Below, piece by piece: positions 24,493 through 32,083 of a stretch of 64,000 nt of DNA. The stretch's first letter is position 1. Each line of letters starts with the position of its first letter. The DNA comes from Cohnella sp. WQ 127256 (GTDB lineage Bacteria; Bacillota; Bacilli; Paenibacillales; Paenibacillaceae): NCBI RefSeq assembly GCF_024519285.1, contig NZ_JAMZCY010000007.1, positions 186,001 to 250,000 of the forward strand, written 5' to 3'. The translations under genes and the position numbers were made by a program. The notes under the pieces were generated by a model that had not been told where the DNA came from, searched no databases, and saw only the letters and a program-made list of their open reading frames with translations.

Positions 24493-26172
24493 TTGAAAAT
24501 AAAAGGGTTAGGAAACTTGCTTATAATTGCGCTAGCGGTAAGCGGCTGCACTTCCAGTAACGGGGAACTAGAGTCATCCTCGCAAGCCGAACAGGCAAAC
24601 GATAATAGAGATGTTAACTCGGTAGTTCACCAAGCAGATCCTTACGGTTCATTTGCGGAGCCCGTCACCCTTTCCATTGCTAAAGAAACGATTCCGAACA
24701 ATAATTTGCCGGATGGAGGAACGCTGGAAAACAACGAATACACGAAGTTTATCGAAAAGAAGCTTAACGTGATCGTATCGCACGCCTGGGAATCGGAGCC
24801 GGGTGATACATATACACAAAAGGTAGGCTTGACGATAGCGAGCAACGCTTACCCGGATGCAATGATGGTCAATCTGGACCATTTAAACCAACTAGTGAAA
24901 GCGGATGCAATTGCCGACTTAACAGAAGTGTATAAAGCGTATGCTTCGCCATTAGTGAAAGAGATTTACAGCTCGTATCAAGATCAATTGCTGGAAATGG
25001 CGACATTCGACGGAAAGCTCATGGCGCTACCCGGATCGAACATCGGTTATCAGCATGACTTGATGTGGGTTCGTAAGGATTGGCTAGATAAGCTTGAACT
25101 TCCAGTACCGAAGACGTTGGACGATATCATCCTCATCGCCAAAGCGTTCATCGAACAAGACCCTGACGACAATTCCTTGGCCGATACATTCGGTTTACTG
25201 GGGGATGTCAGAATGGCGGGACCGAGCATACATAATACGGTCCACAGTTTCAACAATATTTTTGGGATGTTCGGTGCTTATCCGGGAACCTGGGTCAAAG
25301 ATGCTACCGGCAATATCGTCTATGGTTCCATTGCGTCGGAGACGAAGTCTGCGCTAGCTAAGCTGGCGGAATTATATGCTGCGGGTATTATCGACAAGCA
25401 ATTCGCTTTCCGCAGCTCGGAGGACACCAACGCGCTAGTTGCAAGCTCGAAAGCTGGCATCGTGTTCGGCCCTTGGTGGATTCCGTACAGGCCGCTTAAC
25501 GACTCGGTGAAAAACGAGCCTAAGGCGGAATGGATAGCATACAATGCGCCACTCGATACTGACGGAAAGCTGAACGTTGTTGCTGACGCGCCGGCGACAA
25601 AGTTTCTGGTCGTCCGCAAAGACTACGAGCAGCTAGAGGCCGTCGTTAAAGTATTGAACGTGCAGTCCGCAGCGATTCGCTCGGCCGACCCGATCTTCGA
25701 GGAAACGAAAGCGATCTATAAGGATCTGGACGTGAACTGGGCGAACTGGCCGTTCAACCTGCAGCTTGACTACAACGATGCGGTTATCCGTGGATACGAT
25801 AAAGTGAAAGCGGCTTTGGATGCTGAGAGCCCAGTCGGTCTGTCGGCGGAAGGGCTTAGCAAGTATAAGCAGATTATGAAGGAGCAAAGTAATCCGAAGA
25901 AGGACCTCACGGCTTGGTCGGAGACGAACGCATGGACGACGGGCATCATTCCGTTGAAAGAAAGCACTACGAATATCGTTTCTCCGGCGTTCTATGGAAC
26001 GACGCCGACGATGAAAACCAAAGGAACGGTATTAGGTAAGCTAGAGAGCCAAGCCTTCCTGAAGATCGTCTTAGGTGAAGCATCAATTGATTCCTTCGAC
26101 GATTTCGTGAAGCAATGGAAAAGTCTCGGCGGGGATCAAATCACGCTAGAAGTAACAGATGCATTGAAATAA
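24493..26172 (+). CDS. Extracellular solute-binding lipoprotein (CUT1 family), copy 1
   Basis: A 559-residue lipoprotein of the LplA/large CUT1 binding-protein type, expected to catch an oligosaccharide outside the membrane. It has a signal peptide with lipobox AVSGC (lipid-linked Cys about residue 19) and then a mature binding protein. TTG 24493 is chosen: GAGAGGA (24478-24484) lies 8 bases before it, and the sequence from here matches the N-terminus of copy 2 (MKLKWLG...). The longer open frame back to 24334 overlaps the regulator gene. It is a close paralogue of the gene at 26340-28037, with many identical stretches such as NIFGMFGA and ASKAGIVFGPWWIPY. It is cotranscribed with the YesMN pair and closed by its own terminator. 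Confidence 0.9.
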   Translation: MKIKGLGNLLIIALAVSGCTSSNGELESSSQAEQANDNRDVNSVVHQADPYGSFAEPVTLSIAKETIPNNNLPDGGTLENNEYTKFIEKKLNVIVSHAWESEPGDTYTQKVGLTIASNAYPDAMMVNLDHLNQLVKADAIADLTEVYKAYASPLVKEIYSSYQDQLLEMATFDGKLMALPGSNIGYQHDLMWVRKDWLDKLELPVPKTLDDIILIAKAFIEQDPDDNSLADTFGLLGDVRMAGPSIHNTVHSFNNIFGMFGAYPGTWVKDATGNIVYGSIASETKSALAKLAELYAAGIIDKQFAFRSSEDTNALVASSKAGIVFGPWWIPYRPLNDSVKNEPKAEWIAYNAPLDTDGKLNVVADAPATKFLVVRKDYEQLEAVVKVLNVQSAAIRSADPIFEETKAIYKDLDVNWANWPFNLQLDYNDAVIRGYDKVKAALDAESPVGLSAEGLSKYKQIMKEQSNPKKDLTAWSETNAWTTGIIPLKESTTNIVSPAFYGTTPTMKTKGTVLGKLESQAFLKIVLGEASIDSFDDFVKQWKSLGGDQITLEVTDALK

Positions 26173-26205
26173 CAATGTTTAGAGCTTAGGTATGAAATCT
26201 GTGTG

Positions 26206-26237
26206 CAGGAGGTGTAATTTCGCCTTCTGTTTTTTTT
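26206..26237 (+). terminator. Rho-independent terminator between the two solute-binding protein genes
   Basis: CAGGAGGTG pairs with CGCCTTCTG (two G-T pairs) around a 6-base loop, followed by eight T. Copy 1 thus ends the regulator operon, and copy 2 needs a promoter in 26238-26339, where I find no convincing -35/-10 pair. Confidence 0.75.
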
Positions 26238-26339
26238 ATTCAGGACGAGTTTCTCCTATCATCATATCGGATTCACTCTCGTCAGACCTTTAATAGTAGC
26301 TATGATAAACACGTAAATACATCGAAAGAAGGGGATCAC

Positions 26340-28037
26340 ATGAAACTAAAATGGTTAGGAAGTTTGCTTATTCTCGCTCTGGCGGTAAGCGGCTGCGCTT
26401 CAGGTAACGGTAATACAAATTCTTCTTCCGAGGCAACGCCCTCGCAAACGGAGCAGGCAAGCGCAAGCGCCGCTTCCGCTTCGCCTGAAGCTCAGGCGGA
26501 TCCTTACGGTGCTTTTGCTGAACCCGTGACGTTATCGATAGCGAAAGAAACGATTCCAAACAACAACCTGCCGGAAGGCGGAACGCTGGAAAACAACGAG
26601 TTCACGAAGTACATCGAAAAGAAGTTGAACGTGAAGGTTACGCACGCTTGGGAATCCGAGCCGGGAGACCCATACACTCAGAAGGTAGGTTTGACGATCG
26701 CAAGCAATGCTTACCCGGATGCGATGATGGTTAACCTCGAGCAATTGACCCAACTCGTGAAAGCGGATGCAATCGCCGACTTGACGGATGCATATAACGC
26801 AAATGCGTCGCCATTGGTGAAGGAGATTTACGAATCCTTCCAAGATCAATTGTTAGGCATGGTGACATTTGACGGCAAGATCATGGCTCTACCCTCATCA
26901 AACATCGGTTATCAGCACGACCTGATGTGGGTACGTAAGGATTGGCTCGATAAGCTTGGTCTTCCGGCTCCGAAGACAATGGATGACATCGTCTCAATCG
27001 CCAAAGCGTTCATTGAGCAGGATCCGGACGGAAATTCCAAAGCCGATACGTTCGGTTTATTGGGAGACTCCAGACTGGCCGGACCGACCATTCGGAATAC
27101 GGTCCACAGCTTCAACAATATTTTCGGGATGTTCGGCGCTTTTCCGGGAACGTGGATCAAGGATGCCTCAGGCAATGTCGCCAATGGTTCGATTGCACCT
27201 GAAACAAAAACGGCGCTTGCAAAGCTTAGTGAATTGTACAAAGCGGGCATCATCGACAAGCAGTTCGCAGTCCGCAAGCCTGATGATACCAACGCGCTAG
27301 TGGCCAGCTCGAAAGCGGGCATCGTGTTCGGGCCTTGGTGGATTCCGTACTGGCCGCTCAACGACTCGGTAAAGAACGAGCCGAAGGCGGAATGGATCGC
27401 ATACAACGCACCGCTCGATGCCGACGGGAAGCTGAACGTCGTCGCAGATGCTCCGACGACGAGATTCCTGGTCGTCCGCAAAGATTATAAGCATCCGGAC
27501 GCCGTCGTTAAAGTGTTAAACGTGCAGTCAGCGGCTATTCGATCTGCGGATCCGATCTACTCTGAAACACAAAATATCTATAAGGACCTTGGTGTGAACT
27601 GGGCGAACTGGCCGTTCGCGCTCCAACTCGACTATAACGACGCGGTTATCCGCGGTTATGATCAAGTTAAAGCCGCACTCGATGCCAACAGCATGGAAGG
27701 ATTGTCCCCAGAAATCCTCGGACGGGTCAAGATGATCCAGAAGGAACTGGCGAACCCGAAGAAGGATCTTGCGGCTTGGGCGGAGACGAACGCATGGACG
27801 ACGGGTGTCATTCCGATGAAAGACGGAACTACGAATATCGTTTCCCCGGCGTTCTACGGAACAACACCGACGATGAAGACGAAAGGCTCCGTGTTAGGAA
27901 AACTGGAGAGCCAAGCGTTCCTGAAAATCGTTATCGGCGAAGCATCGATCGATTCCTTCGACGATTTCGTGAAGCAATGGAAGAGTCTCGGTGGAGATCA
28001 AATCACGAAAGAAGTGGCGGAAGCCTCGAAACAGTAG
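26340..28037 (+). CDS. Extracellular solute-binding lipoprotein (CUT1 family), copy 2
   Basis: A 565-residue paralogue of the preceding lipoprotein. The signal peptide ends in the lipobox AVSGC. A low-complexity linker rich in Ser, Ala, Gln and Glu (about 20-50) is longer than in copy 1. The mature part is nearly collinear with copy 1 to the C-terminus (FVKQWKSLGGDQIT in both). GAAGGGG serves ATG 26340. It leads the transporter-glycosidase genes, so it is the likelier working partner of the two permeases. No ATPase gene is present here; CUT1 systems of this type commonly use a shared MsmX-like ATPase encoded elsewhere. Confidence 0.92.
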   Translation: MKLKWLGSLLILALAVSGCASGNGNTNSSSEATPSQTEQASASAASASPEAQADPYGAFAEPVTLSIAKETIPNNNLPEGGTLENNEFTKYIEKKLNVKVTHAWESEPGDPYTQKVGLTIASNAYPDAMMVNLEQLTQLVKADAIADLTDAYNANASPLVKEIYESFQDQLLGMVTFDGKIMALPSSNIGYQHDLMWVRKDWLDKLGLPAPKTMDDIVSIAKAFIEQDPDGNSKADTFGLLGDSRLAGPTIRNTVHSFNNIFGMFGAFPGTWIKDASGNVANGSIAPETKTALAKLSELYKAGIIDKQFAVRKPDDTNALVASSKAGIVFGPWWIPYWPLNDSVKNEPKAEWIAYNAPLDADGKLNVVADAPTTRFLVVRKDYKHPDAVVKVLNVQSAAIRSADPIYSETQNIYKDLGVNWANWPFALQLDYNDAVIRGYDQVKAALDANSMEGLSPEILGRVKMIQKELANPKKDLAAWAETNAWTTGVIPMKDGTTNIVSPAFYGTTPTMKTKGSVLGKLESQAFLKIVIGEASIDSFDDFVKQWKSLGGDQITKEVAEASKQ

Positions 28038-28049
28038 CTTGAACATTCG

Positions 28050-28084
28050 AAGGGGGCGCGAGCTTGCGCTTGCGCCCCTTTTAA
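28050..28084 (+). terminator. Intra-operon hairpin after the second binding-protein gene
   Basis: A GC-rich 13-bp stem (28050-28063 with 28068-28080, one bulged G) is followed by TTTT. It lies 12 bases past the stop and 23 bases before the permease gene. Partial termination here would give more binding protein than permease. Confidence 0.65.
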
Positions 28085-28107
28085 TCGATGAGAAACGGTG
28101 AACCTCC

Positions 28108-28989
28108 ATGAAAAAAAATATGACGCTTCATCTGATGTTGCTTCCCGGCATGGCTATCCTGTTCGTTTTCGCGATTTTGCCCATGCTCGGGGCGGTCATC
28201 GCGTTTCAAGATTTTAATCCGGCTTTAGGAGTTACGCGTTCGCCATGGTCGGGGTGGGCGAATTTTACGTTTATGTTTCAGATTCCCGACAGCAAACAGG
28301 TCTTTACGAATACCCTCGTCATCGCTTGCATGAAAATCATTAGCGGGTTAGTTGTTCCTTTGTTATTCGCGCTCTTGCTTAACGAGATGAGATTGGCGTG
28401 GTTTAAGAAATCCGTTCAAACAATCGTTTATTTACCACACTTTTTATCTTGGGTCATCTTATCCGGCATCGTACTCGACCTTCTATCCTACGATGGCATT
28501 ATTAATCATATTTTAAGCACTTTCGGCTTAAACCCCATCATGTTCATGAGCAACAACCATTGGTTCAGATGGATTCTCGTTTTTACGGATACTTGGAAGG
28601 AATTCGGCTTCAATACGATTATTTACTTAGCTGCGCTGACGGGCATTAATCCATCGCTTTACGAGGCGGCTGCGATTGACGGTGCCGCAAGAATGAAGCA
28701 GATTCGCCATGTCACCTTGCCCACTCTATTGCCTACGATCATTTTGCTTGCAACGTTGGCGATCGGTAACGTGCTGAACGCAGGGTTTGACCAAATATTC
28801 AATTTGTACAATCCGCTAGTGTACGAGTCGGGCGATATTATCGATACCTATGTGTACAGGACAGGGCTAATCGAGCAGCAATATGGGCTTGCCACGGCTA
28901 TAGGTCTGATGAAATCCGTCGTAAGCTTCTTGTTGATCATCGTCTCGTACCGGTTAGCCTATAAATTTGCGAATTATCGAATTTTCTAG
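28108..28989 (+). CDS. ABC transporter permease, LplB-type (CUT1)
   Basis: A 293-residue integral membrane protein with six predicted helices. The cytoplasmic EAA loop that contacts the ATPase is EAAAIDGAARMKQIRHVTLP (about 192-211). Together with the next gene it forms the channel for the oligosaccharide caught by the lipoprotein upstream. The N-terminus has the first helix at about 8-30 (LMLLPGMAILFVFAILPML). The next permease gene starts 17 bases downstream. The specific sugar cannot be read from the sequence. Confidence 0.93.
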   Translation: MKKNMTLHLMLLPGMAILFVFAILPMLGAVIAFQDFNPALGVTRSPWSGWANFTFMFQIPDSKQVFTNTLVIACMKIISGLVVPLLFALLLNEMRLAWFKKSVQTIVYLPHFLSWVILSGIVLDLLSYDGIINHILSTFGLNPIMFMSNNHWFRWILVFTDTWKEFGFNTIIYLAALTGINPSLYEAAAIDGAARMKQIRHVTLPTLLPTIILLATLAIGNVLNAGFDQIFNLYNPLVYESGDIIDTYVYRTGLIEQQYGLATAIGLMKSVVSFLLIIVSYRLAYKFANYRIF

Positions 28990-29006
28990 AAAAGTAGGAG
29001 ATTGAA

Positions 29007-29894
29007 ATGGTTAGAGCTCAGACGTGGCAGGCAAAGTTAGGATACGGTAGTTTGTTTGTAATTCTGGGGATCATTTCGTTGCTATGCTTGGCTCCCATCT
29101 GGTATACCATAGCGGTCTCGCTGAGCGAGAAGTCGGCAGCTGCCGCAAATGCGGTCACGCTTCTACCTGTCGGGTTTAATTGGTCCTCCTATGAAAAGCT
29201 TCTAGAGGACCAAAAGTTTTTTACCGCGTTTGGCGTATCTCTTCAACGCGTGGCACTCGGTGGGTTGCTTAACTTTCTGATGACCGTTCTAATGGCGTAC
29301 CCCTTGTCGAGGGAGGCAAACAAGTTTCGAAGCCGGAACGTCTACATGTGGATTCTCGTATTCACGATGTTATTTAGTGCAGGCTTAATTCCCTGGTACA
29401 TGGTGATCCAGAAGCTACATCTTCTGGACACGATGTGGGCGCTAGTATTGCCTGGAGCGGTTCCGGTATTCAATGTTATTTTGTTAATGAACTTTTTCAG
29501 GGGCATTCCCAAAGATTTAGAGGAAGCCGCGGCCATGGACGGAGCGGGACACCTGTACATGCTCTTCAAAATTTTCATCCCAATCTCTTTGCCTGCTCTA
29601 GCTACGGTAACGCTGTTTAGCATCGTCGGGCATTGGAACAGCTTTTTCGATGGCCTGATTTTAATGAATCATTCCAATAATTATCCACTTCAGACTTATA
29701 TTCAGCAGCTAGTTGTGCAGATCAACGATATGAGCAGAATGAACCCGGATGAAATCAAGCAGATCATGCAAATTTCCTCCAAGACGTTAAACGCCGCGAA
29801 AATCGTCATCTCGATGATCCCTATTCTAATCGTCTATCCTTTCTTGCAACGGTTTTTTATTCATGGGATCGTCCTTGGGTCGGTAAAAGAATGA
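29007..29894 (+). CDS. ABC transporter permease, LplC/YtcP-type (CUT1)
   Basis: A 295-residue permease with six helices and the EAA loop EEAAAMDGAGHLYMLFKIFI (about 172-191). It pairs with the permease upstream. TAGGAGATTGAA precedes ATG 29007. The GH38-related gene follows after 12 bases, tying uptake to hydrolysis. The C-terminus FFIHGIVLGSVKE is typical of this subfamily. Confidence 0.93.
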   Translation: MVRAQTWQAKLGYGSLFVILGIISLLCLAPIWYTIAVSLSEKSAAAANAVTLLPVGFNWSSYEKLLEDQKFFTAFGVSLQRVALGGLLNFLMTVLMAYPLSREANKFRSRNVYMWILVFTMLFSAGLIPWYMVIQKLHLLDTMWALVLPGAVPVFNVILLMNFFRGIPKDLEEAAAMDGAGHLYMLFKIFIPISLPALATVTLFSIVGHWNSFFDGLILMNHSNNYPLQTYIQQLVVQINDMSRMNPDEIKQIMQISSKTLNAAKIVISMIPILIVYPFLQRFFIHGIVLGSVKE

Positions 29895-29906
29895 AGGAGG
29901 TAAAGC

Positions 29907-32006
29907 ATGAGAAAGATCGAAACGGTACATGTCATTTTTAAGACGCATCTGGATATTGGTTTCACCGATCTGGCTCATAACGTGGTTGATCAATATAGGT
30001 ATGAGTATATTCCTAAGGCGATAGAACTAGCGGAACGGCTTTCTAAGGAGCAAGGTCAAGCAGGTTTCATATGGACAACAGGGTCATGGCTAATCCATGA
30101 ATATTTGAAACAGGCCTCCGTTGATCAACGATCTCAAATGGAACAAGCGATACAAAGGGGATTTATCGCTTGGCATGGGCTTCCATTTACTACACACACG
30201 GAATTGATGGATCCGCAATTGTTCGAATACGGTCTTTCCTTGTCCCATAGCTTGGATGCAAGATTTGGAAAGCAAACGATTGCCTCCAAAATGACCGATG
30301 TGCCCGGACATACGAGGGCGATTATTCCGCATATGGTGCGAGGCGGTATTAAGTATTTGCATCTGGGGGTGAATCCTGCCTCGACTATGCCGAGCGTTCC
30401 TAACGTTTTCCTATGGAAGGGCGAGGACGGTTCGGACATTATCGTCAACTATGCAGCGGATTACGGAGATCTGCTAGAGGTGGAAGGATTGACTGATATC
30501 ATGGTATTCGCTCATACCGGCGACAACTGTGGTCCACCTTCGATCGAAGATATCCAGCGGCAGTTCTCTGAATTATCAGAGCGTTATCCCGGAGCAACAG
30601 TCAAGGCATCGACAATGGATGATTTCACTCGCAAACTCCTAGCGTTCAAGGATCAATTACCTATCGTTCTGGAAGAGATTGGGGATACGTGGATACACGG
30701 GACTGCCAGCGATCCTCGTAAATTAGCAGAATATCGAGCGCTACTTCGATTGCGCAACGAATGGATAGAACACAAACGATTTGACTTGGATAGCAGAGAG
30801 TATATCGATTTCTCTGACAATTTACTGCTGATTGCGGAGCATACGTGGGGGATGGATGAGAAAAAATTTCTGAGCGATTTCAAAAACTATACGCCCGAAT
30901 CTTTCGCCTCCGCTCGGCAAGCGGATCTCGTGTCAGCGGATGCAATACCGGATAAATACCGATATCTCGGTTTTTTCCGAATGCACGGGATGTCGGAGAA
31001 GCTTGGAGAAGACTTGGCAGTTCAGGCTTCGTATTCGCGGTTCGAAAGCTCCTGGCAGGAGCAAAGAAATTATATCGGTAAAGCGTTAGCCGCCCTAGAC
31101 GCGGACAAACAAACGGAGGTTAGAGCATCTTTCAGGGAATTGGACCCCATTGTAGCTGTCCCGGATGGAGCTCAGCCTATCGCTACCGGTGAAACTTATT
31201 CGTTCGGATCGTTCGAAGTAGAATTCTCGGCTGATGGTTCCATTCAGATGCTGAAGGATTTCGCAGGGAAAGTTTGGGCGGACGATACGCATCGTCTTGG
31301 CTTGTTCGCCTATGAAACTTTCGGTGTGGACAATTACCATACTTGGTATGAGCAGTATATTCAGAATATAGATACGACTTACAGCTGGGCGGATTCTGAT
31401 TTCGGTAAACCGGGCATGGAGAATTTGCATCCACAGCCGATGTATCGGAAGTACGTCGCACATGTCTCATCTCTCGAGGTCGTTCATAAGGAAGAAGCGG
31501 ACATCGTATTTGTCATTTTGAGGGCGCCGTCGATCGCTGTCAAGCAGTACGGAGCCCCTGAAAAAATCGTGATCGAGTACCGGTTCAGTAAACATCATCG
31601 ACAAGTGGATGTGACTTTGCATTGGTTTGACAAGCAAGCAAACCGTTTGCCGGAAGCGATTTGGCTCAGTTTTGCGCCGAAAGTGGACAATCCGAACCAG
31701 TGGAAGATGGACAAGTTGGGGGAAGAGATTTCCCCGTTGGAAGTGGTGAAGAACGGAAACCGGAACCTTCATGCCGTCAACAGAGGAGTCTTCTATCATG
31801 GCGCGGATGGAGGAGCGAGTATCGAAACTTTGGACGCTGCACTTGTCTCTCCAGGGGAAGGAAGGCTGCTGCAGCACGATAACACTTTTGCTGGATTAGA
31901 CGGAGGGATGCACTTTCTTCTTTACAACAATGTATGGGGTACGAATTTTCCGATGTGGTATGAGGAAAACGCCAAGTTTAGATTCTCTCTCGTTCTTCAA
32001 GCTTGA
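29907..32006 (+). CDS. GH38-related protein, DUF5054 type (putative alpha-mannosidase relative)
   Basis: A 699-residue cytoplasmic protein whose N-terminal part resembles the family 38 alpha-mannosidase catalytic domain. The zinc-binding H-x-D pair is His14/Asp16 in FKTHLDIGFTD. Asp131 in SKMTDVPGHTRA is at the place of the GH38 nucleophile and zinc ligand. The layout (catalytic part to about 370, then beta-rich part) fits the DUF5054 group, which lies beside sugar transporters in Bacillota; no activity is firmly known to me. GAAGGAGG precedes ATG 29907. It stands between the transporter and the canonical GH38 gene, so it probably acts on the same imported glycan. Confidence 0.72.
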   Translation: MRKIETVHVIFKTHLDIGFTDLAHNVVDQYRYEYIPKAIELAERLSKEQGQAGFIWTTGSWLIHEYLKQASVDQRSQMEQAIQRGFIAWHGLPFTTHTELMDPQLFEYGLSLSHSLDARFGKQTIASKMTDVPGHTRAIIPHMVRGGIKYLHLGVNPASTMPSVPNVFLWKGEDGSDIIVNYAADYGDLLEVEGLTDIMVFAHTGDNCGPPSIEDIQRQFSELSERYPGATVKASTMDDFTRKLLAFKDQLPIVLEEIGDTWIHGTASDPRKLAEYRALLRLRNEWIEHKRFDLDSREYIDFSDNLLLIAEHTWGMDEKKFLSDFKNYTPESFASARQADLVSADAIPDKYRYLGFFRMHGMSEKLGEDLAVQASYSRFESSWQEQRNYIGKALAALDADKQTEVRASFRELDPIVAVPDGAQPIATGETYSFGSFEVEFSADGSIQMLKDFAGKVWADDTHRLGLFAYETFGVDNYHTWYEQYIQNIDTTYSWADSDFGKPGMENLHPQPMYRKYVAHVSSLEVVHKEEADIVFVILRAPSIAVKQYGAPEKIVIEYRFSKHHRQVDVTLHWFDKQANRLPEAIWLSFAPKVDNPNQWKMDKLGEEISPLEVVKNGNRNLHAVNRGVFYHGADGGASIETLDAALVSPGEGRLLQHDNTFAGLDGGMHFLLYNNVWGTNFPMWYEENAKFRFSLVLQA

Positions 32007-32037
32007 GCTGCGAAAATACGAATTTGAGCTGAAGGGG

Positions 32038-32059
32038 CTGTCCGAGTATCGGGCAGTTT
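32038..32059 (+). other. Small hairpin between the two GH38-type genes
   Basis: CTGTCCGA and TCGGGCAG form an 8-bp stem (one G-T pair) with a 3-base loop followed by TTT. This may be a weak attenuator inside the operon. Confidence 0.35.
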
Positions 32060-32083
32060 CCTTTCGCAATGGGGGAATGAAGG

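Noticed and set aside
26912-27481. 189-codon minus-strand frame inside the second solute-binding protein gene
   Set aside because: The same antisense frame appears under the paralogous copy, simply because the coding sequence is duplicated; it has no start signals.
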